In this document: positions 11,918 to 23,288 of the stretch, one piece after another | How the letters are laid out: every line of letters begins with the position of its first letter | Position numbering within the stretch: position 1 is the first letter of the stretch | NCBI GenBank assembly: GCA_963281255.1 | Contig: OY725493.1 | Span: 4,123,857 to 4,187,856, forward strand | Direction of reading: 5' to 3' | Length of the DNA stretch: 64,000 nt | Source: Aphrocallistes beatrix | Taxonomy: Eukaryota > Porifera > Hexactinellida > Sceptrulophora > Aphrocallistidae | Position numbers and translations under genes: made by a program | The notes under the pieces: model-generated | Seen by the model: only the letters and a program-made list of their open reading frames with translations | The model's database searches: none | What the model was told of the DNA's origin: nothing

Positions 11918-12200
11918 GTCAGTCAATTCCAACGAAAAGAAAGCGATTGGATGCAATTTACCTTTGTTGTCATGTTGTGCGGACCGCCCCGACCGCAACA
12001 GATGAGGCATCAATGTGTAAAACGAATTCTTTTTGCTAGTCAGGAAAAACTAGTGTGATAGGGGTGTCTGTGAGTTTGGTCCTTAGTATATGAAAGGTTT
12101 GTTCCTATTTTTTTCTCTCATGTCCATTCCAGTTCTTCATGAGTAAGGGTATATAAAGGCTCTGCAATTTTTGAGATATTGGCATTCGATTTTTGAGATA

Positions 12201-12815
12201 TTGTCATTTGTCCAAATCGATTTTTGGAATTCTGTAATTTTTTTGGAAAAGTAGTTTCTGATTAACAAGAGCCATATATGCACAATAGGATACTATAGAA
12301 ATGCACAACTTGTGCATTTTTCACAAGTTAAGAATCAATAAACATAACCTGATTGAAATTTCATGCCATACAGGCATGCGAACTCTTGCAGTCATTGCAG
12401 TCAGCGAGTGATTGAACTCGAGCGACGATAAACCGATCCAATATAGACAGCCGTTTATTAATTTATACAATAACTCAATAATATAACTCCACAAAGTTAA
12501 TTCGATTTGAATTTACTGTATCTTCGTGAGGCATTCGAGCAATCACTTAATGTCCTTTTCAATGAATTCATATTATTTAGTTTATTTTATAGGATCCAGT
12601 TGGTTGCAGAAAAATAATTATCTTCTAAGAATTCCATCCTGTTGTGTTGTAAGTGAGGCACTGGGCAGTGGGCACGTGTTTCTCCAAAACTCGCTTTCAC
12701 CCCCTCGATGCTATATAATGCTAAGGAATATAAATTCCCCCGAGAAGGACTTGCTATAAATAGACTGAAGAGACTCGAATCCATTTCGATCCTGGTGTAT
12801 CATGGGCGTAGGCAT

Positions 12816-12818
<3 letters not shown>
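12201..12818. other. unassigned intergenic stretch
   Basis: Nothing was recognised apart from local direct repeats of TTTTTGAGATATTG at about 12170-12205. Confidence 0.4.

Positions 12819-12907
<89 letters not shown>
12819..12907. repeat. (AAT)n microsatellite
   Basis: About 29 uninterrupted trinucleotide units. Long poly-Leu, poly-Ile or poly-Tyr frames on the minus strand across it are artefacts of the repeat. Confidence 0.98.
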
Positions 12908-13629
12908 TAATATACATTTATTAAGAGCAGATTCCATTCTGATATGTTCAAGTGCGCTGAAGAAGATCCTGAAATGCTGCATTCAAAGGAAATTCACAAG
13001 ATGAGAATGAAGGATAAATAAAAGTGCGATTAGAACTGATTTGATTTAGCCATAATTTATTTTATATTGCTATAGCAATATAAAATAAAAATCACGTAGA
13101 GCACTTGGGTGGAGCAATAATATACAATTTAACGACTGCACGTGTAAGTAATTATACAAGTAGCAATTAAAAGATATCATATCAAAAAAGTGAGCGCTAA
13201 CACCAGTGTAACTATATTATACTTCGATTTCTAGAAATAAGAACATTCTCAAGCTGTCATAGGAGATACTTTAACTGGGGTAACAAATCTAAATATTTCT
13301 CTAATATGTCGTTTGAAGATTCTATTTCAGAAATTGCATTTTCAATAGTAATGTAGCTTCGCTACTGTTTTCAATGCTATCCTTAGCATATTGTTAAAGA
13401 TCGCCGATAGGGATTTCGATTTCTCTGATATCCCTTAGAAAAATAGATCAAATTAATGATGGTCAGGAGAGAAGACAATACAAAATTCCAAAAATAATCG
13501 GAGAATGATCGGGGTAAAAAAGATCTCGATCGTCAAAATATGATCGCACGATCCTAATGCCTTATATAAATATCAAAAGCTATTTTCATAACAAATATAA
13601 ATTGTTAATCAATGAGATGTTTGGAAGCT
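12908..13629. other. unassigned, with a perfect palindrome and a GATC-rich repeat
   Basis: Positions 13056-13089 are a perfect 34-bp palindrome centred on GCTATAGC. From about 13440 to 13562 the sequence matches the inverted complement of 41960-42120: GATGGTCAGGAGAGAAGA, ATCGTCAAAATA and CACGATCCTAATGCC have close counterparts there. This marks a dispersed repeat rich in GATC. Confidence 0.6.
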
Positions 13630-13869
13630 ATAATAACTAAGTAAAATACATAGAATCGCCCCAATTATATTATAATGGTAGAAAATATATATTATGTTTA
13701 GTATCAATTTCATACAAAAATTAGGCGGGTCTGTATTACAACCACTAACACGCGGGCTTGTTTGAAAAGAGGTCGCGGGCAATCAAATTTTGTCTCTCGG
13801 GCCACAGGTTGCACACCACTGAACTAAGGTAACCCGCATTGGGCTCACTCAAACTTGGGACCTATGAAC
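13630..13869 (+). mobile_element. Right part of a hAT-type MITE and of repeat K
   Basis: Positions 13630-13821 match the right half of the hAT MITE at 41381-41749 (AAATTAGGCGGG, ACTAACACGCGGGC, CAGGTTGCACACCACTG). Positions 13829-13869 match the right end of element K near 41880-41917 (ACCCGCATTGGGC, then ACTTGGGACCTATG). The left parts are missing. Confidence 0.65.
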
Positions 13870-14445
13870 ATATGGCAAGAAATGACCATTAGTCTAAAAT
13901 CAGGAATGGGTCGGAATCATCGCAGAAATTAGGTATCTTGTAAAATTCATAACTACAATCCTAGGCGTGAGGTTTTCTCCCTCTTTTGAAAAGTGGGGGG
14001 GTGAAAAGCAGGGGGCTCCCTCCATAAATGGGCGGAAGTGCCCTGAAAAAAGGATGAGAGGCACCTTCATAAAGAGGCTCGAATAGAATTCCTTCTCTAC
14101 AAAACAAAGTACTTAAACAGAGTATATTCACCTCTTGAATATATCAACGCAATTTCATTAACGATAGGAAATAAAAATGTAAGTATACAAAATACATCAA
14201 GTGACCAAAGAAAACTCTTAGAAGAGGAAGAACCAGAATAATCGAGAGATGAAGAATTTAGTATGCCTTGGGAAGCAAGGGGAAAAATTTGCCTTGTTAC
14301 ATGAAAGTTATGCACATGCTAGATTTTGGAAACTGTCCAATCTGCCGTGGGAAGATTATTGGGATAATGAGGGTATTCCAGGAAAATAACTTAATCAGCA
14401 ATCCAATTTACCCTAGTTATTCATTTCCTAGCTATTTATTCTTTA
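13870..14445. other. unassigned intergenic stretch
   Basis: No coding signal or element ends were recognised. A short GC-rich patch at 13990-14080 is unexplained. Confidence 0.4.
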
Positions 14446-15037
14446 CAAGCGCGCTTCGCTTGCTTGCGCTGCGCGGCTTGCGGACACTGTGTGTCCGCAG
14501 AGTCGCCCTGCGGGGGCCTGAAGTTACTCAATCTGACCTATTTTGGGAATTTTTTTATGTTATATAAATATTGTAAAAAAGTTAACGAATAATTTCTCAA
14601 AAGGATCCGAAGGTATAATATTCGAAATATACAGCACTCAAAAGCCCAAATCAACCGTTGGAAGCTAGTCTCTAGCCTATTTTTGTAATTTGTTTACTTT
14701 ATATATCTATTGTAAACAAAGGTAAACAAATAATTTATGATATCGATCTGAAATTATTATATTCGAAATCTACACCCCTGAAAAGCCCATGTCACCCGTT
14801 GGAAGCTAGTATCTTACATATTTTTGAGATTTTTTTACTTTATGTATCTAATGTAAATTTGTTTTCCATCTTTTTTGCAGAGGTGTGAACATTTCGCTTA
14901 GATCTTAGAACTTAATCGTAGTCATATCATTTGACACCTATATGCCAATTTTCACATCTCTATGGCTTCCTAATTCTTCAATCAATTCGGACAAACAAAA
15001 CAAACAAACAAAAATCCTAGCATTTTAATATATAAGA
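14446..15037 (-). mobile_element. Non-autonomous Helitron, subfamily 2
   Basis: Read on the minus strand it starts TCTTATATATTAAAATGCTA after an A, then a TTTGTTTG run and GAATTGATTGAAGAA. It ends in the hairpin GCGCAAGCAAGCGAAGCGCG plus CTTG before a T. The interior holds a duplicated block of about 150 bp (AAAGCCCA.TCA.CCGTTGGAAGCTAG occurs twice). The 3' module is shared with subfamily 1, but the 5' end and body differ. Confidence 0.8.
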
Positions 15038-15054
15038 TATTCATTTTATACCTA

Positions 15055-15115
15055 CAAGCGCGCTTCGCTTGCTTGCGCTGCGCGGCTTGCAGACACTGCG
15101 TGTCCGCAGATTTAC
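15055..15115 (-). mobile_element. Solo Helitron 3' hairpin end
   Basis: CAAGCGCGCTTCGCTTGCTT and the following GGACAC..GTGTCC hairpin repeat the 3' end of the neighbouring Helitron 17 bp away. No 5' part follows. Confidence 0.7.
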
Positions 15116-16049
15116 CCAGTGGTCGCTTGGGGATATTAGAGAAACAATACGGAAAAATTTTACATTGCCAATTTCATTGTATTACTGAGCGGTCTACCAT
15201 CTGAAACCACTAGTTGGACGGGATTTATTTTGATTTTTATGAGTTAACCCCCTAAAGTTTAGCGTTAATAAAAATTGAAAATTATTGGAGGTTTTTGACT
15301 CATTTACCAATTAGTTTTTAACTTTTTTGATAATTTTTTAATGATATGGATCTTAACATTGTTTTGGCACCTTTGGAGATTATATAACACAAAGATTTAG
15401 AAGAATGGCCAATTAAAATTCAAACAAAATAGCATTATAAGGGAGTTCATTTATATAATGCTCGGGAAATCGCCTGTTTGATATCAGATATTTAGTGATC
15501 ACTGGATCAGAAATCAAATTCTGATCGTTTCAAAAAAAAATTTGTGCGGATCCGACCATTTGTTCGTGATATATCGCTTATTATAGATAAAGTTCGGGCA
15601 TAATATCTCTCTATGGTCCCGAAAGATGCCGATGTCATATCTTAAAAACTATTGAAGATATAAAATCTATTATATTCTTAAATAAAAGGATATATGCGAA
15701 AATATATAGGTTCCTCAAACATTCCTTTGTCAAAAAATAAATAATTCTCGACTTAACTTATTCCGCATCTCCTTGTTCATGACCAGCATTTGAGTTATGT
15801 AAAGTTGGGATCTATGATCAACCTATGGAAACTTCTAAATTGGGTGATTCGAGTGTGCAGATTTCAAATTTGATTTAGGATATTTACTCGCTGTCGTAGG
15901 TTGTCCTACAATAATATACCGGTACCCATTTTGGTGCTATTTATGAAAGTAACTTTTAGCAATGTATTTAAAATGGACACTCGAAAATTGGAGCACTAGC
16001 GTATAATTAAAGAGGTGTCCCGATTTGAGAGAATGCCCAATTATGAGTG
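15116..16049. other. unassigned intergenic stretch
   Basis: AT-rich with no recognisable coding sequence. Positions 15840-15890 faintly resemble the interior of the GGACAAAAGTATTT MITE family. Confidence 0.35.
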
Positions 16050-16643
16050 TACAGGGTGATCCAAAAGTTCTGCAGCAAATTTTGCTGAAGTATCATACTT
16101 ACACATGGGAATATAACATCCGACATTTCGTTTTACTTGAAAATTATAAGGATTTTTTCAATTATTTTGCAATCCAATTGCCTGTATATCCTAATATATT
16201 TGCTAAGGTGGATCATAAATGTTTGTGTGTTTAGAAAAAAGCGAAAATCAATAGAAAAAATCTCGAATGCTTGGTACATTCTATGATTATACTACTTTAA
16301 CAATGGTTGTCTTATTGGTGATTCCCGGTCAATAAACCAAAAGAAATAGTCATATTTTAGTATTTTGAATTAATAACTGACTATAGGAAGATATAAATAT
16401 ATATAATAAGGAGAAAATAGTTATTTTCGAATTTGACATTTTTGAGATCACAATATTGTCGTCCCGGGTATATAATATTTCAAAAGTTGTATAAAAAATA
16501 TTTTGCGCAATGAACAGTGTTCATTTCTAAACTAGAAGGGTGGTAGATTCCATAGATGCAAACCGATTTAAAGTTAAACTAAATTACTTAGTCAAATCAA
16601 TGGAGTATAATTTATAGTTGCAGAACTTTTGGATCACCCTGTA
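16050..16643. mobile_element. mariner-type MITE
   Basis: The termini TACAGGGTGATCCAAAAGTT and the complement ending TTGGATCACCCTGTA are inverted repeats of about 28 bp with TA at both edges. The CAGGGTG start is the mariner signature shared with 21242, 35119 and 47464. The interior has lost transposase coding capacity. Confidence 0.85.
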
Positions 16644-16811
16644 TATACTTTTATATATGCTAAAATTAGTATTGATAGAACTCGATTAAGGTATTAAATC
16701 ATTAAGACATTTTACCTACTACATCAATTGCGTCGAAAATCATAACCCTCACTTCCAAAGTTAGATGCCCCTTCTCTACAGATTTAAGTGATATTATTTT
16801 ACTTGGCTAAA

Positions 16812-17295
16812 TCCTTACTATTAAAACTCGATTAATGTGTATGTATGTGTATATATCCTTCTATTAAAACTCGATTAATGTATATATATATCTAACGAAT
16901 TGATTGAAGAAACTGCCAGGCGCAGAAAGCTGATTTTTGACATGCGGGAGTCTTTTGGCTATGGCTTCACTAAGTTCTGAGTTCAGGAAAAGGAAATGTC
17001 GACTCATCATGGAATTATGACTAATTGTCACCTTTTTTATAATAGAAATTTCAGTTTTTCGACCATAACTCAGCCATTTTAGGTGATAGGAGGCTGAAAT
17101 TTTATCAGAATGTGTATATTAATATACTCTACATATGAAGCAAAAATCAGCAAAAAATGAGGACTCATCACTTTGTTATGACGTCACCATTACGCATCAA
17201 AATTTTAAAAATTTGGTGATTTTTTCGTGCGATATCGATTACAAAAGTAGGACAGATGTATCTAGAAATGTTATCTCCCTTATAATTAATCAACA
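16812..17295 (+). mobile_element. Helitron subfamily 1, plus copy lacking its 3' end
   Basis: Two 5' termini occur in tandem (TCCTTACTATTAAAAC at 16812 and TCCTTCTATTAAAAC at 16856). They are followed by a TA microsatellite, GAATTGATTGAAGAAACTGC and the standard body up to the TTATCTCCCTTATAATTAAT block. The 3' hairpin of this copy is missing because a minus copy begins at 17296. It contains TGACTCATCA.. and GACGTCA motifs like other copies. Confidence 0.75.
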
Positions 17296-18280
17296 CAAGC
17301 GGGCTTCGCTTCCTTGCGCTGCGCGGCGGACACTTTGTATCCGCCGGAGGCGACCTTTGGGCGCCTAGGATAAAATTGATTAATTATAAGGAGGATAACA
17401 TCTCTAAATATGTCTGTCTTACTGTCATAATCGATATCGCACGAAAAATCACAAAATTTGTTAATGTTTAAATTTTTTGATGCGTATTAATGACGTCATA
17501 ACAGAGTGATGAGTCATCATTTTTTAAAAATAGTTGCATCATATGTGAGCTATATCAATATACACATTCTATAAAATTTCACCTTCTATCGCTTAAAATG
17601 GCTGAGTAATGGTCGAAAAACTGAAATTTCTAATTCTACGAAAGGTGACAATGACGTCATAATTCCATGATGAGTCGACATTTTCGTCTGAGCTCAGAAA
17701 TTAGTGGAGCCATAGCCAAAAGACTCCCATATGCCAAAATCAGCTTTCTGCGCCAGGCAGTTTCTTCAATCAATTCGTTATATATATATACACAGTGTAA
17801 CCTGTATATAACGGCCACCCAAGGGACTGGACAAAATTGGCCGTTATATACAGGTGATTGTCTTAATCCCCAAAAGGTATCAACGTAGTGAAATGAATAT
17901 CAAGCTTTTAGAATCTATTACTTGAAGTAATATAATGAAACTTGTTTATCGTTCGTAACAGGTTCTGTCATAAACACATAAAAAGGTGAAAAATTTGATG
18001 GTCGTTATAGACAGGTAGTGACCATTATATACAGATGATGGCCGTTATACAAAGTTTTTGGGTCAGTAAGGGACTGCAAATGGGTGGCCGCTGGCCGCGT
18101 TGATCAGGTGACCGCTATACACAGGGTAAATATTATGGAATTTCGGACGGGACTGTTCAATGGTGACCGCTATAGACAGGTGACCGATATACAGAGTGGC
18201 CGTTATAGCAGGTTCGACTGTATATATATATAAATATAAATATATATACACATATAGATTAATCGAGTTTTAATAGCAAA
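17296..18280 (-). mobile_element. Helitron subfamily 1, minus copy, tail-to-tail with the previous
   Basis: Its 3' hairpin end (CAAGCGGGCTTCGCTTCC on the plus strand) sits at 17296, and its 5' end is near 18280 (complement of TATTAAAACTCGATTAAT). Together with 16856-17295 it makes a large inverted repeat. The 5' microsatellite is split by a pogo-type MITE at 17789-18222. Confidence 0.75.
17789..18222. mobile_element. pogo-type MITE in the Helitron microsatellite
   Basis: The ends CAGTGTAACCTGTATATAAC and the complement ending GGTTCGACTGTA are inverted repeats flanked by TA. The motif GGCCGTTATA recurs in direct and inverted form throughout. It lies within the TA microsatellite of the surrounding Helitron. 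Confidence 0.75.
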
Positions 18281-19095
18281 TATATTCATGGCAAATGACA
18301 GGTGACCTGAATATCGCGGTTTGCCCTTATCGTCAAGTGCCGATTTATGTATACGAATACAAAATTTAATGGTCAGAAGGATCAACAACTTTGAAGTGCA
18401 TATTTTCGACCTTTTAAAAATTTTCAACCGCAATCCTTTGTATCAGCATAACTCAACTAATTTTCAAGTTGTCTTGATTCTCTTGAAGTGAATCGACACA
18501 GGATCGTCTGAGGTTTCAGATACTGGTTCAGGATCGCGATACGAATTTGTACGAGTCACAGTGTTTTTAAGTTTAAACACAAATTTGGGATAATTTTAAA
18601 TTTAAAACATTCTCATCTCATAAAAGGCTTCGTTTCAAGATTCTACCAGTCATCTGAAAGCTGAGACGATTCTACGTCGATTCCCATCGAAATACTCAAG
18701 ATAGCTGGAAAACTCGTTGAATTGTGCTGCCACAAATGATTGGACGGTGTAAAACGGTGTAAAATTGCGTGAAAATCCACTTCAAAGTTATTAATCGTTG
18801 TGACCATTTTGGCATGCCAAAATAGTCTCGAAGGGGGCTGTTGCGTAGATCCGTGATTCTCATACTACATAACCATGGATAGTCTTGTAACGTAGAATTC
18901 TGAGATTATCCGTAGAATCGTGAGGTTTCGTTTCGCTTCCTCAAATAGCCTTGTGATCCAATAAGTTTAATCGTAACTTGATATCCATCGGCATCTGGGG
19001 GGGCCAAAAAAGGTTGATCTCTCTATCTTATTATTAATATTCATTACACAGTGGAAAAACTAGATTTAATGCGGTTTTCCAATAAATTTATTATA
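18281..19095. other. unassigned intergenic stretch
   Basis: No coding or repeat signature was recognised. It may be part of the 3' flank of the adjacent minus-strand hAT element. Confidence 0.4.
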
Positions 19096-21225
19096 TTAAT
19101 TGAAATCTTGACTAATTACGCCGAATTTGTTCTTCATTATTTGTTCTCTCGAAATAAATTCGTTCATTTCATCATCTAATTCTAATAATCTTGCTTTGTC
19201 TCTATGTGAATTGAGTATAGCTAAATTATTCAATCTTTCTTGCCCCTGTGAGTTTCTGAGATACGTTTTTATTCTTCTCAGCATTGAAAAGCTCAGCTCA
19301 GCTCCACTGGTAGATGATGGTAAGCCTATGTATATTACTAATGCCGTGTGGAGATTTGGAAACATTTCTTTCGTGAGGGCTTTTGTTTTCTCAGCTCATC
19401 TAAGGTTGGATTGATTCCTTTTCTTGCACATCTTGCAAACCATAACCTTCTCTACAATTTCTACAACCTTCCAATCTCCTTCGTAAAATGTGCCAAGCTC
19501 ATTTAACTCTGCATCCCTCATTTCTGTGTCGCAAAGAACTCGATGCAAGAGGTTTGCTACATTCAAGTTCTGTGAAAAGTATCTTTCAGTAAGGGTCTCT
19601 CCAGCAGCCTTAACAGTATCAGTATATATATTCATATAATACTGTTCGACCAGTTCTCAGTAGATTCGCAGGACTGTAGACTAATACGAATTCTACTACG
19701 AGGAATATTCGGCAAATCTATTCCAAGTTTATTGGTACTGGTCAACTTTATTTCACGATATATTGCACGAGCATTTTCTTCGCATGACGCATCATCTGCA
19801 AATGTTGTACGTAGTTAGAAATTCAATCCATTTCTTCACTTCCAATGGCATTACTTTTTGTCCTTGACACTTGACATGAATTGGGTGAATAATCTTCAAA
19901 ATATGATGAAATACTCGACAACAAAAATAAGTTGTGAACTTTTACAACGTATCAAGGTGTATTTCAGCTTCTGACCGAGTCTTCCTAGGTTGTCCTATAT
20001 CTTCCTTTGTTGCCTCCATAAAATTTAATAAACTCCCATATTTTTCAAGGAATGCTTCAAGTGCAGGAAGACGAATCACCCAACGTGTGAGGCATAACGG
20101 ACGAATAGTCATAGTACTATTGTTGTCAGGATCTTTCAAAACAAAACTCTTGAAAATACCTAAGCTAGTTTCGTCCATAATAATTGAATATATACTGTGT
20201 TTCATCGTTTCCCCACGGGATTCAGAATTAATCATGTTAACAAAATTCCGAATTATACTGTGCCCAAGGATGCTTATTATTTCGTTTTGTATTTCAGGAG
20301 ACATGAATTCTGACACGCGATTATCAGTAATGTATTCATTAACGTCAGTATTGAATCTAAAAAACACGCATATTGGAAGTTAAGTAATGATAGGGTTATG
20401 TAATTATAATTAGTTAAAACTTAAATATAGTTTTGTCATGTACCTTCCAATTAGAAGTGTTATACACCATATATTAACAGAATCTTTCTCATTACCATGT
20501 CCTCTTAAAGAAATTTCTGCTGTCCACAAACTCGTATCGAATCGAATATTGCGCGTAATGGCGATTCTTGTGTTGCTCAAGTCTTAAGTTACTGTCAATC
20601 AATACGATATTTGGGAACGATCTAATTCTACCTATTTAAATAGAGTTCAAATTGCTTAAGACTTAATGCTTGATGGAAAAAAAAAAAAATTCGTAGCATA
20701 GACAACTTACTTTTAGTGTAAATTGAGCATTCACATGAGCAACTGATTGTTGGTGTTTATTTAATGCTGTTTTACCTTTTCGGTAATCGTCCCATCCTCC
20801 TACCTCTAATGTCCACTTTCCCCTTCTCAACTCGATGTTAAATCAGTAGATGATAAACGACCATATTTAATTGGCCAAACACAAAACGCACAATGACATG
20901 TCCCATCATCAGCATTTAAGCGCAACCAATTGAACTGGTCAAACCAAATAGCCTGCAGGGATCGATTTTCACGAGGCAAAATAAGTGGAAGTGGTGTTTG
21001 ATCCTTTGGGAATATGATCGTGTCGTTATCACGGTATCTCTTAGTTTTGGGTGCACCTTCTTGAGTAGACACACATACTGCGGAAAAATTACAATCTATA
21101 TCTTTTAAAGAATCATTTGGCTGGGAAAGAGCTGCATCTGGAGAAGTAAGGATATCGGTGTGAGATGCAGAGGTTGCGAAATAATCCTTTATGGCAGCTT
21201 GACTCTTGTTATCGATATAATTCAT
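19096..21225 (-). pseudogene. hAT transposase pseudogene (TTF/DUF4371 type)
   Basis: On the minus strand the N-terminal part (21225-20827) ends in a TTF-type zinc-finger-like segment (W.DQF.WL, then CHCAFC). Next, 20367-19942 has EFMSPEIQNEIISILGHSI and DETS, the first catalytic region. It then jumps straight to LCLTRWVIRLPALEAFL, skipping the segment with the second Asp and CxxH. The dimerisation domain is at 19365-19096 (LPSSTSGAELSFSMLRRIKT, QERLNNLAILNSHRD). Stops and frameshifts separate the parts. It belongs to the same broad family as the remnant at 3-1029 but is a different copy. Terminal repeats were not identified. Confidence 0.85.
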
Positions 21226-21255
21226 AAGAATAATTCAAGTATACAGGGTGACAAA

Positions 21256-22204
21256 TACACTAACCGGACAAAAGTATTTGTACACTATATTCTTCCCCAT
21301 ACAAATAGTACTAAATTGATATTTTCATTAAGGGAAAAGTACTCAAACTCTAAGAGCTATTAAGAGTCTGATTTAAGATTCGAAATCTTCACATTCGAAT
21401 TAGTAATAGTTGAAATGGCTCAACCCAATGAGTAAAATTATCAACCTGTGGCACAAGGGGTAGTACATCACCATCATGTATAGTGATAAAAAGGGACATA
21501 TGTACCACAAAGTGGCAGTGATTGATAATTTGAAATAATTGGGAATTAGTAATTGATTAGAAATATCCTACAATAACTAATTCGAATGCGAAGATTTCGA
21601 ATTTGAAACCCGATTAGTTGTATCACTTACCGTTTCGGAGTTTTAATCTTCATGAATAGACCCATTTTAGTATTAAATGCACGTAAGATAATGCAGGGCC
21701 GTAGACAACTTTTGGAAAGTGGGGGGGCTTTAAAAAACGATGTGGAAGTTATATTTATTTGCCATTTTATATATTGAATACGTATTTTAATTGTGGACAT
21801 TAACCTTTTAAAAATTACTACATTTTAATTATTCAATTGTGTTTGTTGTTATATCTAAATCAAATACATATATACATACTTGCACAATGTCAATACTCAC
21901 CTGGCTTAAGAAATCTCAACTTCCTGATGTTGCTATTTTGGTGGACGAGAAAACTTCCGGTATAGAATTCAATCAAGAGATTGGTTATCCAATTTCTCAC
22001 CAAAATCAGGGGGAGGGATTACAATGTAATTCAAGCCAGGGGAGAACCTAATTTTTTTTGGGAGGGGATAGCCCCACCAATGATGGGTTGTCTTGAAGAA
22101 ACCCTAACTGATGGTAAAAAACTGGGGGGGCTTAAGCCCCCCAAGCCCCCCCTTGTCTACGGCCCTGTAATGAAGTGTGCAAATACTTTTGTCCGGGTAG
22201 TGTA
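21256..22204. mobile_element. MITE of the GGACAAAAGTATTT family (copy A2)
   Basis: The ends TACACTAACCGGACAAAAGT and the complement ending TTTTGTCCGGGTAGTGTA are inverted. It sits on a TA inside the left terminal repeat of the mariner element, with TA at both edges. It is itself interrupted at 21694-22167. Confidence 0.85.
21694..22167. mobile_element. hAT-like MITE (CAGGGCCGTAGAC)
   Basis: The termini CAGGGCCGTAGACAA and TTGTCTACGGCCCTG are perfect inverted repeats. TAATG directly precedes and follows it, a 5-bp match where hAT would give 8. A short frame near 21886 reads MSILTWLKKS, reminiscent of hAT transposase N-termini, so this may be a deletion derivative. Next to the ends lie runs of C and G. 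Confidence 0.7.
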
Positions 22205-22253
22205 AATACTGTTACCTTTTTCATTAGCTATTAAATCTAAAATACTATTCGGG

Positions 22254-23115
22254 AGAACAGGGAGGGCACTCACTAGAGGAAATGAACTCGGGAAAATTCA
22301 CTCTACACCACTCTTGGGTCGCTTTTGCCCTGTAGGCAGGTGCACTGTCTTGTTGGAACGCCTATGTCTGACCTTTGAAGTGTGTTTGTGCCCAGGGCTT
22401 TATTAAAGCTTTTTCAAGAATAGTCTTCATATACACCTCTTGGTTGATTTTGACCCCTTGGGGGATGAATGCTAAAGGTGTCCGACCCGTTGAAGTCACC
22501 CCAGCCCAAACCATCACTGAAACTGGCTTTTGAGTCCTATATGTTCGAAATGCTTCAGGAGGTAAAGCTTGTTTACTAGTAGCTAAAATCCTCTTGTTTT
22601 GCTTATTACAACCTCCTGAACCGTGAATAACTTCTCATCAGAAAAAAAGATTTGATTATGGGAGCCTGTAGTGAAACGAAAAAGCATGGCTTTGCATCTT
22701 TCAAGTCTATTTTTTTTATTTTGAGCGCTGAGAAGCTGCCGCTTTTGAATTTTATATGCTTTCATACCTAGATCCTTACGGACGAGCAACCGATTCCCTG
22801 TTTGTTCTCATTTCACGAGCCAATTTTCGGATACTCCTGGCAGGATTTCTTCTTATTGCCTGTTTCACATTTTTGGTGATCGAAAATGTCCTGACAGACC
22901 TTGGCCGACCAGGCCGAGGCCTGTCAGCAATTTTTTTCCAGTTTCACATTGTTTTGTTTTTTTATTGTTCTCTAGTTTCCAGGTTCTCCAGTTTCAGTAA
23001 AACGAGATCGGGTTCGGTACACAAACATCTTGTTCGTATTTAGTAATTTAGCAATTTTAGCCTTACTGTTTCCAGCATTGTACAGTTCGACAACCGTCGA
23101 TCGTCTTGACTCCAT
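22254..23115 (-). pseudogene. mariner transposase pseudogene
   Basis: The frame starts at a Met on the minus strand at 23115 with MESRRSTVVELYNAGNSKAK, a helix-turn-helix region. KRQLLSAQNKKNRLERCKA and SHNQIFFSDEKLFTVQE follow at about 22780-22600, with the first catalytic Asp in FSDEK. FQQDSAPAY near 22350 holds the second Asp. The third, normally in SPDLNPxD, is lost: the sequence reads CSPE and then shifts. Frameshifts occur in the first third. Close in sequence to the copy at 47592-48642. Confidence 0.8.
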
Positions 23116-23288
23116 TTTCAAAGTGTACAAGTTAATGAGAATAGAAGAAACAAAATATAATTCGAAAGTTGGGATATAATTTTAAGTCATGGAAGTATCT
23201 TCTCAATCAATACTGTTACTATTCGAAGATAAATAGGAAAACAAGGTCGAGTATAAATAAGGTAACAGTATTTATTTGTCACCCTGTA

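Larger units (their letters stand above)
10455..12200 (-). pseudogene. Ty3/gypsy-type pol remnant
   Basis: On the minus strand the order is that of a Ty3/gypsy polyprotein. The end of reverse transcriptase lies at about 12178-12000 (KIAEPLYTLTH, then LTDTPI and HIDASSVAVGAV). It is followed by the start of RNase H (GKLHPIAFFSLELTDHERS, about 11960), the integrase core at 11180-11491 (SDQGPYIDG, HSSAYHPEEDGQVERSIR) running on in pieces to about 11090, and an integrase C-terminus at about 10990-10840 (GDWVYI, LSPQFRAPYPVLSRTG). Several frameshifts and stops separate these parts, and a MITE fragment sits inside RNase H. No LTRs were identified. The element is dead. Confidence 0.85.
21242..23288 (-). 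mobile_element. mariner element carrying nested MITEs
   Basis: The right terminus (complement of 23288 backwards) starts TACAGGGTGACAAATAAATA and goes on CTGTTACCTT. The left terminus starts TACAGGGTGACAAA at 21242, is cut at a TA, and resumes with AATACTGTTACC at 22205. Removing the insertion restores an inverted repeat of about 30 bp. The transposase inside is decayed (see 22254-23115). Confidence 0.9.

Noticed and set aside
12711-12982. Open frames with long Leu, Ile or Tyr runs
   Set aside because: They are translations of the (AAT)n microsatellite.
15055-15115. GC-rich GCGCGCTTCGCTTGC hairpins as bacterial terminators or contamination
   Set aside because: They recur as the 3' ends of Helitron copies inside animal DNA and are not linked to bacterial genes.
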